Below, piece after piece: positions 18,864-30,513 of a stretch of DNA of 64,000 bases. The DNA comes from Cohnella silvisoli (lineage in GTDB: Bacteria; Bacillota; Bacilli; Paenibacillales; Paenibacillaceae): NCBI RefSeq assembly GCF_021190915.1, contig NZ_JAIOAP010000006.1:124001-188000 (forward strand). Direction: 5' to 3'. The position numbers were made by a program, and so were the translations under genes. The number at the start of each line of letters is the position of its first letter. Within the stretch, counting starts at the first letter, position 1. The notes under the pieces were generated by a model, which worked only from the letters and a program-made list of their open reading frames with translations, was not told where the DNA came from and ran no database searches.

Positions 18864-18895
18864 GAATATCCTCACCTTTTTCCCGGAGTATCAAC

Positions 18896-19648
18896 TCAGA
18901 GCGTTTTTTCCAGCTTCAACAAATTTTCCAAACTGATCGCCAAGCTGTCCATCGGTTTGCCTGGGCAATAATCCTGTTCTACGGCAAACCATTCAACGCC
19001 GTTCTCCAATCCCCACTTTAAGATAGGGGCAAAATCGATGAGTCCGGTTCCGATTTCGGCGAAATATTGCTTGCCGTCTGCCGTCATGTCCTTCAGATGA
19101 AGAATAGGCATCCGGTTGGCGTAATTGCGGATGAAGGACAGCGGGTCATGCCCAGCCTTCAAAACCCAATAGGTGTCGATCTCCGCGTAGACAGCCGGAT
19201 CTTCCAGCAAGTATTCGAGAGCGAATTTCCCATCGATCGTCGTATGGAATTCAAAGTCATGATTATGATAGCCTGCCCGGTATTCCGTACCTTTGACTTT
19301 AGCGGCAACATCGAGTAAATCTTTCCGTACGCTAGCGTACCCTTCAGGCGTCTGTAAACCATCCGGCAGCGAGTGGCAAATGAAATCTTTCGTACCGAAC
19401 AGGTCGGCTTCCTCCAGCACCGCTTCCAGATCATGTTTCATTCGCTCCAAGCCAACGTGCATGCCTGCCGTTTGCATGCCGACTTCCTTCATGACCGAAG
19501 AGATCTCTCGTGCGGAATATCCGTGCAAACCATCGATTTGAACGGCTGCCCATCCCATCTTGCTAAGCTCCCTCAGCACCGCCGGGAAGTCTTTCTTGAC
19601 TTCGTTTCTTAGGGTATATAGCTGAGCCGCCAATTTATGTTTAATCAT
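18896..19648 (-). CDS. TIM-barrel sugar phosphate isomerase/epimerase
   Basis: Xylose-isomerase-like TIM barrel of 250 residues. Candidate metal and substrate residues lie in AGYHNHDFEF, AEIDTYWVLKAG and ILHLKDMTADG, the usual pattern of AP_endonuc_2 family sugar isomerases. The start MIKHKLAAQLYTLRNEV is typical of this group. ATG 19648 follows GGGAGGG and overlaps the stop of the aldo-keto reductase gene by four bases (ATGA), so the pair is translationally coupled. The substrate is not deducible; the coupling suggests that it works on the same sugar as the reductase. Confidence 0.85.
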   Translation of the reverse strand: MIKHKLAAQLYTLRNEVKKDFPAVLRELSKMGWAAVQIDGLHGYSAREISSVMKEVGMQTAGMHVGLERMKHDLEAVLEEADLFGTKDFICHSLPDGLQTPEGYASVRKDLLDVAAKVKGTEYRAGYHNHDFEFHTTIDGKFALEYLLEDPAVYAEIDTYWVLKAGHDPLSFIRNYANRMPILHLKDMTADGKQYFAEIGTGLIDFAPILKWGLENGVEWFAVEQDYCPGKPMDSLAISLENLLKLEKTL

Positions 19649-20586
19649 TGCGCGATTCCCTCCCTTTTCAAATCCAGCCATTCGACTTCCGCGGGAGTCA
19701 GCTCCAGGTTCATCGATTGAATCGAGGAATTAAACTCCTCCGGATTGCGAGGTCCGATTATGGCGCAAGTCGGGAAAGACTGATAAAGAACGTAGGACAA
19801 TGCGATTTGGATCGGCGTTACTTGCTTCTCTTCCGCCAGCTTCACGGCACGGCGGTATCTCTCCCAGTTATCATCGCTATAGTATACTCTGACCATTTCC
19901 TCGTCCGTCCGTTTGTCGGGAGCGAAGTTCCCGGAGAAAAATCCGCCCGCTTGGGCAGACCAAGCCAACAACGGCAATTGAGTCTTGGCGTGCCATTCGC
20001 AAGTTTCTTCGTCTGCCGAGATAGAACCTTCCCATCTGGCTTCAAGAGGTTTGGCCAAGCTCAGGTTCGGGCTGCTGAAGGAAAATCCCGTTAAGTTATG
20101 GGCGGCCGCGTATTCGTTCGCTTCCTGGATCCGTTTGTAGGACCAGTTAGAAGCTCCGATGGCCCGAATTTTTTTCGCTTGAAGATGTTCGTTCAGCTCT
20201 TCGATGATCGGTCCGACCGCAACAGTCGGATCGTCCCGGTGCAGCGCATAGAGATCGACATAATCGGTACCGAGCCTCTCCAGGCTCTCGGTCAAATCTT
20301 TGCGAATCGCCTGCGGATTCACGCGAGGTCCCGGACTCCCGTCATCATGGTGGGCTCCCTTCGTTAGGATAACCAATTGTTCCCGGAGCTTCGTCTCTGC
20401 CAGCCATTGGCCAAGCACGAGTTCTTTGCCCCGATATTGATGCGCGGTATCGAAGGCATTACCGCCGGCGTTAATGAAAGCATCGAGCATGATCCGCTGC
20501 GGCTCCTCTAATTTCCTGAGGTCTCCCGTACCCATGAACAACCGGGAAATCTTCTTGTCCACGCCTGGGATTTGAATATATTTCAT
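19645..20586 (-). CDS. Aldo/keto reductase
   Basis: NAD(P)H-dependent oxidoreductase of 313 residues with the (beta/alpha)8 fold. The catalytic tetrad is visible: Asp and Tyr in AFDTAHQYRGKE, Lys in VILTKGAH, His in LYALHRDDP. The cofactor-binding end has CAIIGPRNPEEF. It lies between GH2 and the isomerase gene in the mannan operon, overlapping the latter by four bases. The likely substrate is a sugar or sugar-derived aldehyde or ketone produced in this pathway; nothing in the sequence narrows it further. Confidence 0.88.
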   Translation of the reverse strand: MKYIQIPGVDKKISRLFMGTGDLRKLEEPQRIMLDAFINAGGNAFDTAHQYRGKELVLGQWLAETKLREQLVILTKGAHHDDGSPGPRVNPQAIRKDLTESLERLGTDYVDLYALHRDDPTVAVGPIIEELNEHLQAKKIRAIGASNWSYKRIQEANEYAAAHNLTGFSFSSPNLSLAKPLEARWEGSISADEETCEWHAKTQLPLLAWSAQAGGFFSGNFAPDKRTDEEMVRVYYSDDNWERYRRAVKLAEEKQVTPIQIALSYVLYQSFPTCAIIGPRNPEEFNSSIQSMNLELTPAEVEWLDLKREGIAQ

Positions 20587-20610
20587 TGTGAGTCCTCCTT
20601 GGAGTTTGCT

Positions 20611-23688
<3,078 letters not shown>

Positions 23689-24969
23689 TCAGTCGAAGTA
23701 CCCTCTTCTCATCAAGCGATGGATTAATTCACCGAATAAGCTATTTGCCCAAGCGAACCATGGGCGCGTATATTCAGCGGGGTTATCCGGGTTGAACCCT
23801 TCGTGCATATATCCCGTATCCGCGTCGGTTTCCATCAGCATTTTCAGAACTTCATGTACTTCGGCCTCATCCTTAGAAGTGAGCGCCTGCATCGCCAAGC
23901 TAATCGGCCATATATAGCCAGCGGGCGTATGCGGACTTCCGATTCCTCTAGCATAATTACCCTCGTAGTAATAGGGATTATCGCTGCTTAATACAAAGTT
24001 GCGCGTATTGCGGTAAATCGGATCTTCAAAGGACGAGTAACCTAGGTAAGGAATGGACAGCAAACTCGGTACGTTGGCGTCATCCATCAGATTGTAATTG
24101 CCGAATCCGTCCGTTTCGTATGCATAGATTTTCCCGTATTTCGGATGAAGATAGGTTCCGTAAGCTTGGATGCCGAAATCGATCTCCTCGCGAAGCTCGG
24201 CCGCAAGCCGGACGACTTCCTCGTCGTTCCACACCGCGCTCGCTATCTCTTCGATATAACGAAGCGCCACGACAGCGAACATATTGGCGGGAATCAAGTA
24301 ACCGAACGTGCAGGCATCGTCGCTAGGCCGAAATCCGGACCACGTCATTCCGGTATAATTAACGGGCATGCCCATGCGGTTATTGCGCAGCGTATCGCTC
24401 GGCGGGCAATCGATGCGGGCGAACCGGTATGGGGATTGTTCCGCATGCCTTTGTTCCGTCTTCCAAAGGGCAATAATCGTATGGACGGCGGAACGGAAAG
24501 ATTCATCGAACACATGCGTCAGCCCGGTTGCCTTCCAATACAAGTAGGCCAATTGTATCGGATAACAAAGCGAATCGATCTCGTATTTCCGTTCCCACAC
24601 CCACGGGTCCAGTTCGGTTAAATCTTGATCGTACCGGTTATCGTTCGCTTCCTCGTTAAACGCGTTCGCATAGGGATCGAGTTGAATATAATTCATTTGC
24701 CTGCGAATCAAGCCCGCTAACAAAACCTGCAATTGTTTATCTTCGGCCGCGAGCGGCAAGTAATGTCTAACCTGCGCGCTGGAATCCCTCAGCCACATAG
24801 CAGGAATGTCTCCGGTAATTACGAATACCGTTTCATCGGCGAGCCATTTCGTTGTCGTCTCAAGCGTATTCGGATAACAATTCTTGAACATGCGAAGCAG
24901 TTTCGGATACGCCGCAAGCTTGGTCTCCGACTGCTCCAGATAAGCAACTACGGAATCAGGCAATGCCAT
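23689..24969 (-). CDS. Glycoside hydrolase family 125 exo-alpha-1,6-mannosidase
   Basis: Metal-independent inverting alpha-mannosidase, 426 residues, cytoplasmic (no signal peptide). Family segments include FVITGDIPAMWLRDSSAQVRHYLPLA, PYANAFNEEANDNRYDQDL, KYEIDSLCYPIQLAY, TWSGFRPSDDACTFGYLIPANMF, and the GIGSPHTPAGYIWPISLAMQ segment near the C terminus. GH125 enzymes are known to cleave alpha-1,6-mannose from N-glycans and yeast mannan. It is followed by GH2 after 30 bases and preceded by a PfkB kinase after 20 bases, in one transcription unit. Confidence 0.93.
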   Translation of the reverse strand: MALPDSVVAYLEQSETKLAAYPKLLRMFKNCYPNTLETTTKWLADETVFVITGDIPAMWLRDSSAQVRHYLPLAAEDKQLQVLLAGLIRRQMNYIQLDPYANAFNEEANDNRYDQDLTELDPWVWERKYEIDSLCYPIQLAYLYWKATGLTHVFDESFRSAVHTIIALWKTEQRHAEQSPYRFARIDCPPSDTLRNNRMGMPVNYTGMTWSGFRPSDDACTFGYLIPANMFAVVALRYIEEIASAVWNDEEVVRLAAELREEIDFGIQAYGTYLHPKYGKIYAYETDGFGNYNLMDDANVPSLLSIPYLGYSSFEDPIYRNTRNFVLSSDNPYYYEGNYARGIGSPHTPAGYIWPISLAMQALTSKDEAEVHEVLKMLMETDADTGYMHEGFNPDNPAEYTRPWFAWANSLFGELIHRLMRRGYFD

Positions 24970-24989
24970 CTCGTCTAACCTTCCTTCTC

Positions 24990-25934
24990 TTAAGTGATTG
25001 CTGGCTCTTCCTCGCGTTTATGGATAAAGTCCTTCAGTCCCTCAAGATCTGGGGTGCCCGTGCTTCCGCCATAGGCGCTGACCGAAAGAGCTCCGCAAGC
25101 ATTTCCGTACCGCAAGCTGGTATCCGCATCCTTGCCGGACAAAAAGCCGAATAAATATCCGGCATTAAAGGAATCGCCTGCACCAGTCGTATCAACGGCT
25201 TCAACCAGATAACCAGCACGACGGGAAAGCACGCCGTCCTTCATCGCAATGGCTCCTTTCGACCCTAGCTTTACCACGACATGGCTGCAATACTCCGCCA
25301 TGTGCCGAAGGCTGTCTTCTATGCTCTCGAGACCGGTATAATGAAGAGCCTCGGTCTCATTCATAAGGAAGACGTCGAAATACCGCATCAATTCGAATAC
25401 GCCATTGTCCCACTCCCCGGAATCATCCCAGCCTACGTCGCAGGATAAGGTTACACCCTTCTCTTTCAAGGCTTTGGCCAATGCCATATACTGGTCATGA
25501 TTTCGCCTTCCTTTGTACCCGGTCACGTGGACGTGCCTGCCTTGAGCGATTTGGTTCAAATCCAGCTTTTCCACTTGAAGCTCCGCATTCGATCCCGCAT
25601 AAGTAATAAAGGACCGGTCGGTATCGGGATTAAATGCAATCGAAATTCCCGTATTATGAATTCGACTCGTTTGTATCATCCTGGTATCGATACCATATTG
25701 AGCAAAGCTTTCCCGTATATAGCGGGCATAACCGTCATCCCCAAGAACTCCGTTAAAAGCGACATGAAGGCCAAGCTTGGCAAGCGAGACCGAAAATAAT
25801 GCCGCTCCCCCGCCTACGTGCATCATCATATTATCCACAAATACTTCCTGTCCGGGCTGAGGAATTTCATTGCATCCCACCACTACAAGATCGATATTGA
25901 CGTCTCCGATGACCACCGCATCAAACATTTTCAA
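24990..25934 (-). CDS. PfkB-family carbohydrate kinase
   Basis: Ribokinase-like sugar kinase of 314 residues. It has the N-terminal DAVVIGDVNIDLVV strand, a glycine motif in MHVGGGAALFSVSLAKLG, the ITYAGSNAE segment, and the catalytic anion hole in DTTGAGDSFNAGYLFG near residue 255. It presumably phosphorylates a monosaccharide released by the mannosidases or the galactosidase. Start TTG 25934 is spaced best from GGGAG; ATG 25928 two codons in is an alternative. The codons for Tyr-Gly-Ile-Asp-Thr near residue 80 contain an exact copy of the locus operator (25681-25700). Confidence 0.87.
   Translation of the reverse strand: MKMFDAVVIGDVNIDLVVVGCNEIPQPGQEVFVDNMMMHVGGGAALFSVSLAKLGLHVAFNGVLGDDGYARYIRESFAQYGIDTRMIQTSRIHNTGISIAFNPDTDRSFITYAGSNAELQVEKLDLNQIAQGRHVHVTGYKGRRNHDQYMALAKALKEKGVTLSCDVGWDDSGEWDNGVFELMRYFDVFLMNETEALHYTGLESIEDSLRHMAEYCSHVVVKLGSKGAIAMKDGVLSRRAGYLVEAVDTTGAGDSFNAGYLFGFLSGKDADTSLRYGNACGALSVSAYGGSTGTPDLEGLKDFIHKREEEPAIT
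25681..25700. promoter_or_regulatory. Intragenic copy of the LacI-type operator
   Basis: CTGGTATCGATACCATAT here is identical over 18 bases to the operator at 30348-30365, and 19 of 20 bases match the one at 30282-30301. It lies inside the PfkB kinase coding sequence, about 235 bases after its start and about 265 bases past the end of the LacI gene. The core TGGTATCGATACCA is a perfect palindrome. Confidence 0.65.
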
Positions 25935-25964
25935 CTTCTTCTCCCTCTTCCAGTCGCTTTATGA

Positions 25965-26993
25965 TTAAGCTTCTGTGCTGCTATTCACATAACTCTTGCA
26001 GCTGTCGCGAATGACCAACTTATGCTTTAGAATAACGTCTTTCTTAGGTGCGCCTTCGTTCCCCGAAATCAAAGCGAGCAGCGCGTCGACCGTTACGATT
26101 CCCATTTCAAGAATAGGCTGTTCCATGGAGGACAAGCGCGGACGAACCTGTTCCGTCAGTTGGCTTCCGTCGAATCCGATTACGGATAGATCGTCGGGAA
26201 CTCGAAGTCCATCGTCATGGATACAATTCATGGCCCCTACCGCCATGTCATCGCTGACCGCGAAAACCGCAGTAGGAACAACATCGCCAGCCAACATTTC
26301 TTTCATGATTTCGTAACCGCTTTGCGTTTTATAATCACCGAACCGGATGTAATCTCCAATGGCTTCGATGGCGCAATCTGCAAGCGCCTGTTTATAACCG
26401 GCAAACCTGTTTTGCCCCGAAGTTACGTCCCTCATATCTCCGCCGATAAATCCGATTCGCGAATGTCCGAGCCCGATCAAATAACGCGTGGCATCGTAAG
26501 CTGCCGCATAATCGTCTATGATGACGGAAACGAATTTCTGTTCCACGGGTTTAACGCTTGAGAAGATGATCGGGATATCCAGCTTATGGATCAATTCGCG
26601 AATTTCGGTATTTAATTTCTCGTGCATAATAATAATGCCGTCTACGCGCATCTGTTTGAATATTTGCAAATATTTAAGCTCTTTATCGTTGTCCTCGATA
26701 ATGTTGCAGACCATAAGATTATACTCGTTGATGCTTGCGGTTTTTTCGATCGTACTTAGGATGGTGGAATAGAAACTTGAAGTGACGTCGGGCACGATTA
26801 CGCCGATCAAATTCGTTTTTTTCCGTACAAGGCTTCTCGCGATATGACTGGGTGAATAGCCAAGCTCGTCTATCGCCCGTTGAACCCTCGCTTTCAGATC
26901 GTCCTTTACGTATTTCTCGCCATTCAGCACCCTTGATACCGTCGTTACGGAAACGCCGGCTTTCTTGGCGACATCCTTAATTTTCGGCGCCAT
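25965..26993 (-). CDS. LacI-family regulator of the mannan/N-glycan locus
   Basis: DNA-binding repressor of 342 residues. The N-terminal helix-turn-helix and hinge read IKDVAKKAGVSVTTVSRVLNGE, followed by a periplasmic-binding-type sensor domain (NLIGVIVPDVTSSFYSTIL, IGFIGGDMRDV, TAVFAVSDDMAVGAMNCI, LSVIGFDGSQL). It is the fourth gene of the locus, between the transporter and the hydrolases, so it is probably autoregulated. Three copies of a palindromic TGGTATCGATACCA-type site in this locus and none noticed elsewhere in the window make it the natural ligand of this protein. The inducer is probably a mannose-containing sugar (inference). Confidence 0.9.
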   Translation of the reverse strand: MAPKIKDVAKKAGVSVTTVSRVLNGEKYVKDDLKARVQRAIDELGYSPSHIARSLVRKKTNLIGVIVPDVTSSFYSTILSTIEKTASINEYNLMVCNIIEDNDKELKYLQIFKQMRVDGIIIMHEKLNTEIRELIHKLDIPIIFSSVKPVEQKFVSVIIDDYAAAYDATRYLIGLGHSRIGFIGGDMRDVTSGQNRFAGYKQALADCAIEAIGDYIRFGDYKTQSGYEIMKEMLAGDVVPTAVFAVSDDMAVGAMNCIHDDGLRVPDDLSVIGFDGSQLTEQVRPRLSSMEQPILEMGIVTVDALLALISGNEGAPKKDVILKHKLVIRDSCKSYVNSSTEA

Positions 26994-27043
26994 GCCGTCA
27001 CCCTGCCCTCCGCAAAACTAAACGCCATCCGCATGTCGATCTC

Positions 27044-27859
27044 TTAGCTTTTAACCGCGCCTTCCATGATACCGGCAATAAACTGCCGACTCACTACGAG
27101 GAAAAACACAATCAATGGCAGGGTTGCCATCAGCGTTCCTGTCATAACCATGGAATAATCGGCGGTATGAACCGATTTTAATTGCTGCAACGCCAGCATT
27201 AACGTGAATTTAGACGTATCCGTCAAGACGATTAACGGCCACAAGTAATCTTCCCATACGCCCATGAAAGTCGTGATGGCAAGAAAAGCAAGCGCTGGCC
27301 TTAAAATCGGTAAAGCGATGCGCCAATACAATCCGAATTTATTGCAGCCGTCTATACGTGCGGCTTCGAGCAAATCATCATGAATGGCCAGCGCATATTG
27401 CCTGATCCAGAAAATTCCGAACGCGCTTGCCATACTCGGTACGATTAGAGCCTTATAACTTCCGAGCCATCCGAATTCCTTGATAATGATGAATTGCGGA
27501 ACGAGCAGCATTTGCGCGGGAATCATCATCGTAGCGATCATTAAATAGAAAAGCACCTTGGATCCGGGAAATTTAAATTTAGAAAAAGTAAATCCCGTCA
27601 ACGAGTTGAAAAACAACTGAAGAAAGGTGCTAAGCACGGCAATAAACAAGGTGTTGGTTAGCGCGCGAATAAAGTTGATATTATCCATTACATGATTGTA
27701 GTTCGTCACTAAATAATTACCGAACGTAAGCTTCGGCGGAAAAGCAAAGATCGCGCTCGTTTCGTTCGTGGACATAACCACAAGCCAATAAAACGGGAAT
27801 ATCGACAATATAACACCGATTAACAAAAAAGTATGCACGAATATCTTTTTTGCAGTCAT
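27044..27859 (-). CDS. Sugar ABC transporter permease, MalG type (CUT1)
   Basis: Inner-membrane permease of 271 residues with six predicted membrane segments. The EAA loop that contacts the ATPase reads DLLEAARIDGCNKFGLYWRIALPILRP at its core near residues 175-200. It pairs with the MalF-type gene 19 bases upstream and the binding-protein gene. There is no ATPase gene in the locus, as is normal for CUT1 systems that share an MsmX-type ATPase. Inferred cargo is mannose-containing oligosaccharide, from the hydrolases that follow. Confidence 0.92.
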   Translation of the reverse strand: MTAKKIFVHTFLLIGVILSIFPFYWLVVMSTNETSAIFAFPPKLTFGNYLVTNYNHVMDNINFIRALTNTLFIAVLSTFLQLFFNSLTGFTFSKFKFPGSKVLFYLMIATMMIPAQMLLVPQFIIIKEFGWLGSYKALIVPSMASAFGIFWIRQYALAIHDDLLEAARIDGCNKFGLYWRIALPILRPALAFLAITTFMGVWEDYLWPLIVLTDTSKFTLMLALQQLKSVHTADYSMVMTGTLMATLPLIVFFLVVSRQFIAGIMEGAVKS

Positions 27860-27878
27860 CTTTTATGCTCCTTTAATA

Positions 27879-28763
27879 TCAATCGTCCGACTTGTTGAAC
27901 AATTTCCAATTCAGTAAGGATATGATTCCGATGATGACAAACAACACCCACGATACCGCGGCCGCATAACCGTAATTCTGGTAAATGAATCCTTCTCTAT
28001 ACATGTAGAGAACGATCGTATCGGATCCGGGATATGGCGATTGGTTTCCGGCCAGCACTTGCGGTTCCGTGAAGATTTGGAATCCTCCGATCGTCGACAT
28101 CATTACGGAGAACAAGATGATCGGCCTCAGCATCGGTATCGTTATTTTGGTGAATGTTTGAAGCATCGTTGCGCCATCCAGATCCGCCGCTTCATACAAG
28201 TCTTTAGGGATTCTCTGTAAACCGGACAAATAAATGATGGCATTGTATCCCAAATATCTCCATGCGATCATGGCCGCGATTACGACCCTGACTCCGGTGC
28301 TTGAATTAAACCAAGCGATTTTATCCAACCCGATCTTTTCGAGAAAAAAGTTAATCAGCCCGTACTCGTTGCCGAACATGGACTGAAATATAATGACAAC
28401 GGCAACCATGGCCGTAATATTCGGAAGAAAGTAAGTAATTCTGAAAAAACCTTTGAATTTGACGATCGACATATTGATGACAAACGCGACGATCAATGCC
28501 ATTACAAGCATCGGACCATTGCTTAATAACCAAATGGCTACATTGTTGACTATTACTTGCCAAAAGCTCGGATCTTTGAACATATACTTAAAGTTGTTGA
28601 ATCCTACGGACGTCATTTCCCCGATCCCATCCCATTTATGCACGGAAAGATAGATCGAGAAGAAAATCGGAAACACGGAAAAGATCAGGAACAAAATATA
28701 AAATGGAGAAATAAACAGATAAAGCGTCCTGCTTTTATAAATTTCTTTTAAAAGGCCTCCCAT
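27879..28763 (-). CDS. Sugar ABC transporter permease, MalF type (CUT1)
   Basis: Integral membrane permease of 294 residues, six predicted helices, starting with a short cytoplasmic stretch and LYLFISPFYILFLIFSVFP. The EAA motif is in DLYEAADLDGATMLQTFTKITIP near residue 190. GGAGGAG precedes the ATG. It follows the binding-protein gene after 83 bases, a gap that holds a strong stem-loop (28782-28819). Confidence 0.92.
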   Translation of the reverse strand: MGGLLKEIYKSRTLYLFISPFYILFLIFSVFPIFFSIYLSVHKWDGIGEMTSVGFNNFKYMFKDPSFWQVIVNNVAIWLLSNGPMLVMALIVAFVINMSIVKFKGFFRITYFLPNITAMVAVVIIFQSMFGNEYGLINFFLEKIGLDKIAWFNSSTGVRVVIAAMIAWRYLGYNAIIYLSGLQRIPKDLYEAADLDGATMLQTFTKITIPMLRPIILFSVMMSTIGGFQIFTEPQVLAGNQSPYPGSDTIVLYMYREGFIYQNYGYAAAVSWVLFVIIGIISLLNWKLFNKSDD

Positions 28764-28781
28764 ATTACTCCTCCGCTAATT

Positions 28782-28819
28782 GGATAAGGCGGGGCTCGTC
28801 TTGCCTCCCCACCCTATCC
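28782..28819 (-). other. Stem-loop between binding-protein and permease genes
   Basis: On the minus-strand RNA, GGATAGGGTGGGG pairs with CCCCGCCTTATCC as a 13-base stem with two G-U pairs and a 12-base loop. No T run follows; the next thing is the permease ribosome binding site. This looks like an mRNA-stabilising or partially terminating element that lets the binding protein be made in excess. Confidence 0.7.
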
Positions 28820-28846
28820 ATTATTTAACTTCTAGACTTTGGTAAC

Positions 28847-30124
28847 TTAGCGCGAAAGCTGGCGTTTGATTTTTTCTTGCGCGTCCGCCCATGCTTTCTC
28901 AGGATCTTTCTTCTGCGTATCGACCGTACCGAGCGCTTCGACGAGAACCGTTAGCACCATGTCGTCTCTCGAATCCGTGTGAGCGACTTTAACGTCTTTC
29001 GCCGCATCCGCGAATACCGGGCTCAGGTCTTGGTTACCGAAAAATTCGTTTTTATTGACCATTTCAGGACTAGAGTAAATTTCCGGAGTGGATGGGTAGT
29101 TTCCGAATTCTTTGTAATCGATGACCAGGTTCTCTGGACTCACGAGGAATTTGATGACCTCATAAGCTTCTTTCGGAGCTTTCGTTGATTTCAAGACGCC
29201 GAAGAAGGAGCCTCCTTGGTTGCCGACGCCGCCCGGCGGATAAGCGATATGCCATTTGCCTTTCGTACTTGGAGCTGCGCCGATGACGTCTCCGACAGCC
29301 CAAGATGCTCCTGTAAAGGACGATACTTTGCCGTTGTTGATCGCAGCGTTTTTCTCGGCATCATTGGAGAACGGGAACGTTACACCTGCTTTATAAGCTT
29401 TTACGGATGCATCCCAAGCTTTTTTGACATGTTCTTTGTCGCCGATGTAGTTGCCGTTCAGATCAAAATTGCCTTCGCTGTTCTGTCCGATTAGGCTCCG
29501 GAAAAAATCCACGATCGTTCCGGATTGCGACCCCGTCTTGTCCTTCACTTGCTTCAGAAGATTGAGGTAATCGTCCCAAGTTTTGACTTTGTTTTTGATG
29601 TCTTCGGGCGTGCTTGGCACCCCTGCTTTTTCGAACAAGTCCGTACGGTAATACAGCACGACCGGCGCGACATCGATCGGCAAGCCGATCAAATCCTTAT
29701 CGTCCGGAGTCGCGGCCATCTTCCACTTCCAATCCAAGTACTTCGGCTGGATATCACGCGCTCCTTGGTCGTACAAGTTGACGAATTTCTCTTTGTAAGT
29801 GAGCATCGAGGATACCCAGCTATCCATGGCTACGATGTCGGGCCCTTTGCCGCCGCCCGCGATTGTCGTTTTCAATTTAGTCAAATAATCATTACCCGAA
29901 GGCAACTTCTCTGCTTGCAAATCAACGTTCGGGAACTTCGCTTTGGCGGCTTCGATCGTTGAATCGGAAACCGCGCCGTTCCAGTACCATAGCTTTAAGG
30001 TTACTTTACCGGTCGCAGCGCTTTCACTGGCACCGGCATTGTTTGTTTTACTGGAGCCGCAAGCTGACACGACAAGAATTAAGCATAAGACTAGAAGCGC
30101 ACCGGATAAGGCTTTGAATTTCAT
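28847..30124 (-). CDS. Extracellular sugar-binding lipoprotein (ABC, family 1)
   Basis: Solute-binding lipoprotein of 425 residues. The signal MKFKALSGALLVLCLILVVSACG has lipobox VSAC; a Gly/Ser/Ala-rich linker follows. The body shows the family-1 binding fold (KLWYWNGAVSDSTIEAAKAKFP, GKGPDIVAMDSW, YYRTDLFEKAGVPSTPEDI, WHIAYPPGGVGNQGGSFFGV). It is first in the locus, transcribed from the promoter at 30377-30405 with a leader of about 245 bases. It likely captures mannose-containing oligosaccharides outside the cell, which is inferred from the downstream enzymes. Confidence 0.92.
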   Translation of the reverse strand: MKFKALSGALLVLCLILVVSACGSSKTNNAGASESAATGKVTLKLWYWNGAVSDSTIEAAKAKFPNVDLQAEKLPSGNDYLTKLKTTIAGGGKGPDIVAMDSWVSSMLTYKEKFVNLYDQGARDIQPKYLDWKWKMAATPDDKDLIGLPIDVAPVVLYYRTDLFEKAGVPSTPEDIKNKVKTWDDYLNLLKQVKDKTGSQSGTIVDFFRSLIGQNSEGNFDLNGNYIGDKEHVKKAWDASVKAYKAGVTFPFSNDAEKNAAINNGKVSSFTGASWAVGDVIGAAPSTKGKWHIAYPPGGVGNQGGSFFGVLKSTKAPKEAYEVIKFLVSPENLVIDYKEFGNYPSTPEIYSSPEMVNKNEFFGNQDLSPVFADAAKDVKVAHTDSRDDMVLTVLVEALGTVDTQKKDPEKAWADAQEKIKRQLSR

Positions 30125-30280
30125 TTGTTGTACCCCCGATTGTTTAAATTGTGTGAGTAAAAGTTTCCTTCGACAAATCGTGCTTTTTTAAGCATTCCCA
30201 ATTCAACCAAGTCCTCTTCTTCCAAATAAAAACGGCTTCAGACACCATCCCTTCTGTCGGACTTTTAGCTTGGAAATATT

Positions 30281-30301
30281 TCTGGTACCGATACCATATT
30301 G
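30281..30301. promoter_or_regulatory. LacI-type operator O2 in the leader
   Basis: CTGGTACCGATACCATATTG (30282-30301), a near-perfect palindrome differing by one base from the second site. It lies 66 bases, centre to centre, downstream of O1 in the transcript leader, a distance of about six helical turns that would suit looping. Confidence 0.7.
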
Positions 30302-30346
30302 TGGCGCAACGTAATTTCGGAATCGACTTTAGACCGGATAATTCAT

Positions 30347-30366
30347 TCTGGTATCGATACCATATG
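30347..30366. promoter_or_regulatory. LacI-type operator O1 at the start of transcription
   Basis: TTCTGGTATCGATACCATAT, containing the perfect 14-base palindrome TGGTATCGATACCA. It lies about 10-30 bases downstream of the -10 box of the binding-protein promoter, a classic position for repression. Confidence 0.75.
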
Positions 30367-30376
30367 ACCTGAATTC

Positions 30377-30440
30377 AGTATAATATGATCATTCCCGATT
30401 TACAATAGCTTTTCCTTATTTCGGGTTAAACCGCTTACAG
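30377..30440 (-). promoter_or_regulatory. Promoter of the mannan/N-glycan locus with upstream cre-like site
   Basis: Minus-strand -35 TTGTAA (30405-30400) and -10 TATACT (30382-30377) with a 17-base spacer. A CcpA cre-like site, CTGTAAGCGGTTTAA on the minus strand (30440-30426), matches 13 of the 15 consensus positions and lies just upstream of the -35. The 390-base stretch 30125-30513 otherwise holds the two operators, a leader with no gene, and the terminator at 30481. Confidence 0.6.
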
Positions 30441-30480
30441 GCAATATTTTCTTGGAATCGGGATAGTAGAATTTTGAAAT

Positions 30481-30504
30481 AAAAAAAGCACCGTTTCTGG
30501 TGCT
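30481..30504 (-). terminator. Terminator of the small hypothetical gene
   Basis: AGCACC / GGTGCT stem with a six-base loop, followed on the minus strand by seven T residues, ten bases past the stop of the gene at 30514. Confidence 0.85.
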
Positions 30505-30513
30505 AAAATTACA

